A DNA stretch of 44,993 bases from Nostoc sp. S4 (GTDB taxonomy: Bacteria; Cyanobacteriota; Cyanobacteriia; Cyanobacteriales; Nostocaceae). The notes below the pieces were generated by a model. The model was not told where the DNA came from and searched no databases. It saw only the letters and a list, made by a program, of their open reading frames with translations. A program made the position numbers and the translations under genes. The DNA lies in NCBI GenBank assembly GCA_029379225.1, contig JAQYWR010000056.1, positions 1 through 44,993 on the forward strand. Direction: 5' to 3'. Positions 43,580 to 44,993 of the stretch are shown piece after piece. Each line of letters begins with the position of its first letter. The first letter of the stretch is position 1.

Positions 43580-43681
43580 ATGCCAGAAAAACTAACAGTA
43601 ACTATTCACAAACAACTGCTGGAAATATTGCCCAAAATGCCCTTGTCTTCTCAAAAAGAAGTATTAGATTTTGCTATCTCT
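43580..43681 (+). pseudogene. Antitoxin-like gene fragment (5' part)
   Basis: ATG 43580 gives MPEKLTVTIHKQLLEILPKM then PLSSQKEVLDFA, an N-terminus like small cyanobacterial antitoxin (DUF2281-type) proteins, in which a Pro/Leu-rich helix pair and a short C-terminal part follow. Here, from about 43670, the sequence is instead the reverse strand of another coding fragment, so the gene is truncated. Confidence 0.5.
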
Positions 43682-43821
43682 GTTTTTAACTTGGCGATCT
43701 GCAACTTAATTCGCTCCTTGTCTTCATCGGGAGTCGTTGTCAAGGTCAATTCTTTACCTGACACCTGTTTACGATAATTAGTCAGAATTTTCTCAAGGTC
43801 ACTCAGGCGATCGCTTGACAT
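43651..43821 (-). pseudogene. Coiled-coil N-terminal fragment of a larger protein
   Basis: MSSDRLSDLEKILTNYRKQV then KERIKLQIAKLKTEIAK is the short helical hairpin found at the N-terminus of several Nostoc STAND or CHAT signalling proteins. It has a start codon (ATG 43821) but stops after 56 residues, where the antitoxin-like fragment joins. It is probably a relict. It could also be a free-standing small protein. Confidence 0.45.
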
Positions 43822-43901
43822 CCCGAAACTCCAAAATTTCAAAAACAACTGTTTAGTTTTACACAATCCAGTTCATTATGTCTTTAGGGTTTTTACATAA
43901 C

Positions 43902-44069
43902 TAGGACTTACGTATAGTACTTATGTACGATACGTAATTTGGGTATTTCAACCATGTTTAGCACCCAGCGATCGCAAATATGCGAGTAAATCAGGGTTAT
44001 GCGAAGCGCCTGAAACGACCAAATATAATGAGCCACATTATGGTTAATTTGTACAGTGCGTAAGTCCTA
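43902..44069. mobile_element. MITE with TA target duplication
   Basis: Starts TAGGACTTACGTATAGTAC and ends GTACAGTGCGTAAGTCCTA; the ends pair as inverted repeats at 16 of 19 positions. If TA is the duplicated target, the element proper is 43904-44067 (164 bp). It has no coding capacity. TA targets and short inverted repeats point to the IS630/Tc1-mariner type. It supplies the stop codon of the adjacent transposase fragment. Confidence 0.8.
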
Positions 44070-44340
44070 ATTACTAGCCCTTTCAAGGTGTGTTATTTTC
44101 TCGGTTCCACGAACACTTCTCAAAGCAGCTTTAACGGCAGACAATACGTTGTAGGCGACTAAAGCAATGCAGAAGGTAAAGAAGGCAGCTTTTGGGTAAC
44201 CTAATGTATTAATCTGGCAGCAGAGATTTTCTGGAAGTCCCTGAAACAAGGTTTCGAGCTTCCAACGTTTGCGGTAAAGTTGGGCTATCAACAGTGCATT
44301 GGCGGCATCAGACGGTAGATTTGTGAGGATAAAAATTTCC

Positions 44341-44448
44341 ATTTCCTTATCCCGATCGCGATTAGGCTGCTTCAAGCAGACCTTAATGCGGCGTAGCTTT
44401 AATAGTTGACCATCATCGGCACTTAAAATGATGTTCTGCTCAAACACC
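44341..44448 (-). repeat. 108-bp segment duplicated at 39581-39688
   Basis: Identical to 39581-39688. The right boundary is also the deletion junction within this transposase remnant (GGTGTT). Confidence 0.95.
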
Positions 44449-44556
44449 TATCTCTTCAGACGATGCTTGGTGGGCTGCATGTACTGATGGGTGAACTCCA
44501 CAAACAACTAGGCTCATTAAATTCACAACTGTGGAGAATAATAACTCCCGAGTGTA

Positions 44557-44684
44557 AGTAGGTGGGTGGGAAAATTTATCGTTGAGATCGGGCAGGAGGC
44601 AGCTATGTTGGAGGCAGAAGGGAAGAGGGTTTTAGCCTAGTTAATTTTTATTCACATAGTTTGGTTTTATTGTGCCGACTTACT
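44557..44684. mobile_element. 128-bp MITE inside the IS4-type transposase
   Basis: The element begins AGTAGGTGGG and ends CCGACTTACT (inverted repeats, 8 of 10 matching) and is flanked by TA on both sides (44555-44556, 44685-44686). Removing it with one TA joins the KTQ codons exactly to YTREL in frame, which shows that it inserted into the once intact transposase gene. Confidence 0.85.
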
Positions 44685-44901
44685 TATTGAGTTTTTGCAC
44701 TACGTTCAAATAGATCGTCCAGTATCTGGGGACATAGTGCTTTCTCTAAAAGCCCACGAACCATCACGGAAACTGGACTTTCTTTTATAAACCCTTCAAA
44801 CACTTGTCCTAGCAACATTTCTATTCTCCACCCAACAGATTTTCACCTCTTTTGAGCAAACTACAAATCAAGCCATTACACAACACCTTGAAAGGGCTAG
44901 T

Positions 44902-44993
44902 TCTGAATTTATGCAAATTGTTCGATTATTCATCCCTAAGAGGCTATTTATAAAGTAAATCTAAAGGCAAATAGAAAAGGAATGTTGGAAGGA
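44902..44993. other. Window edge, no gene seen
   Basis: About 90 bp past the right inverted repeat of the IS4-type element, ending the window. No open frame or motif is supported. Confidence 0.5.

Larger units (their letters stand above)
44067..44818 (-). pseudogene. IS4-type transposase remnant
   Basis: From ATG 44818 the frame reads MLLGQVFEGFIKESPVSVMV through LDDLFERSAKTQ. After a 128-bp inserted element it resumes with YTRELLFSTVVNLMSLVVCG and VHAAHQASSEEIGV. It then jumps, by loss of the middle of the gene at a GGTGTT, to VFEQNIILSADDG, LPSDAANALLIAQLYRKRWKLETLFQ (the C-terminal YREK-like signature of IS4 transposases) and THLERASN. The central catalytic Asp residues are gone, so it cannot be active. 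The stop comes from the neighbouring MITE. Confidence 0.85.
44073..44901 (-). mobile_element. Degenerate IS4-type element with 19-bp perfect inverted repeats
   Basis: ACTAGCCCTTTCAAGGTGT at 44073-44091 and its exact complement at 44883-44901 border the transposase remnant. Bounded length is 829 bp including a 128-bp MITE, so about 700 bp remain of the original element. Because the ends are intact it might still be moved in trans by an intact relative. Confidence 0.85.

Overview
This window looks like the chromosome of a filamentous, Nostoc/Anabaena-type cyanobacterium. The pointers are the many HIP1 sites (GCGATCGC and variants), heptanucleotide tandem repeats in many intergenic gaps, and best-recognised genes of cyanobacterial type (sat, Kdp with a KdpF-like subunit, a caspase-like protein, AiiC-like acylase, microviridin genes, DUF1400 protein). 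The genus is an inference; no rRNA or other decisive marker is present. No tRNA, rRNA or CRISPR array was recognised.

Layout. 1-1.2 kb: a decayed STAND (NB-ARC) ATPase gene on the minus strand. 1.4-5.6 kb: a small RHH-like protein, sat (ATP sulfurylase) and an exported caspase-like protein whose His/Cys dyad is Tyr/Ser. 5.9-10.9 kb: kdpA-kdpB-kdpF-like-kdpC (high-affinity K+ uptake), minus strand. 11.5-16.7 kb: a glutamine-synthetase-family ligase, mtnP (methionine salvage) and a penicillin/AHL acylase. 17.5-22.4 kb: a small unknown protein, gyrA and the overlapping lnt, whose coding sequence contains an intergenic-type repeat. 22.5-23.0 kb: a RelE/ParE-like toxin-antitoxin pair.

The centrepiece is 22.97-30.0 kb, a microviridin-type graspetide (ribosomal ester/amide-crosslinked peptide) locus. 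Reading on the minus strand it has a precursor with three core peptides, a strong hairpin, two ATP-grasp ligases (MdnB/MvdC-like and MdnC/MvdD-like), a second single-core precursor and an HlyD-type adaptor. A C39-peptidase ABC transporter lies divergently. Both precursors have a PFFxRFLE leader motif and a double-glycine site before the cores. The expected scheme is: ligases bind the leader and close omega-ester and omega-amide rings; the C39 domain cuts after GG; the transporter and HlyD protein export the product, probably a family of serine-protease inhibitors. An exported Arg-rich repeat protein follows the transporter.

30.9-36.3 kb holds central carbon genes (transaldolase, pyruvate kinase, NAD-type GAPDH) and dprA, all on the minus strand. 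36.4-37.5 kb is a DUF1400-SGNH hydrolase fusion.

37.6-40.0 kb and 43.6-45.0 kb are genome-decay zones: an Rpn-family pseudogene with one stop and one frameshift, an IS1-family element broken by a 47-bp repeat and a poly-A frameshift, HEAT-repeat and antitoxin-like fragments, a 108-bp perfect duplicate of part of an IS4-type transposase, and an IS4-type remnant carrying one TA-flanked MITE inside and another beside it. Between them lie the glutathione-dependent formaldehyde dehydrogenase gene, a valine-pyruvate aminotransferase gene and rimM.
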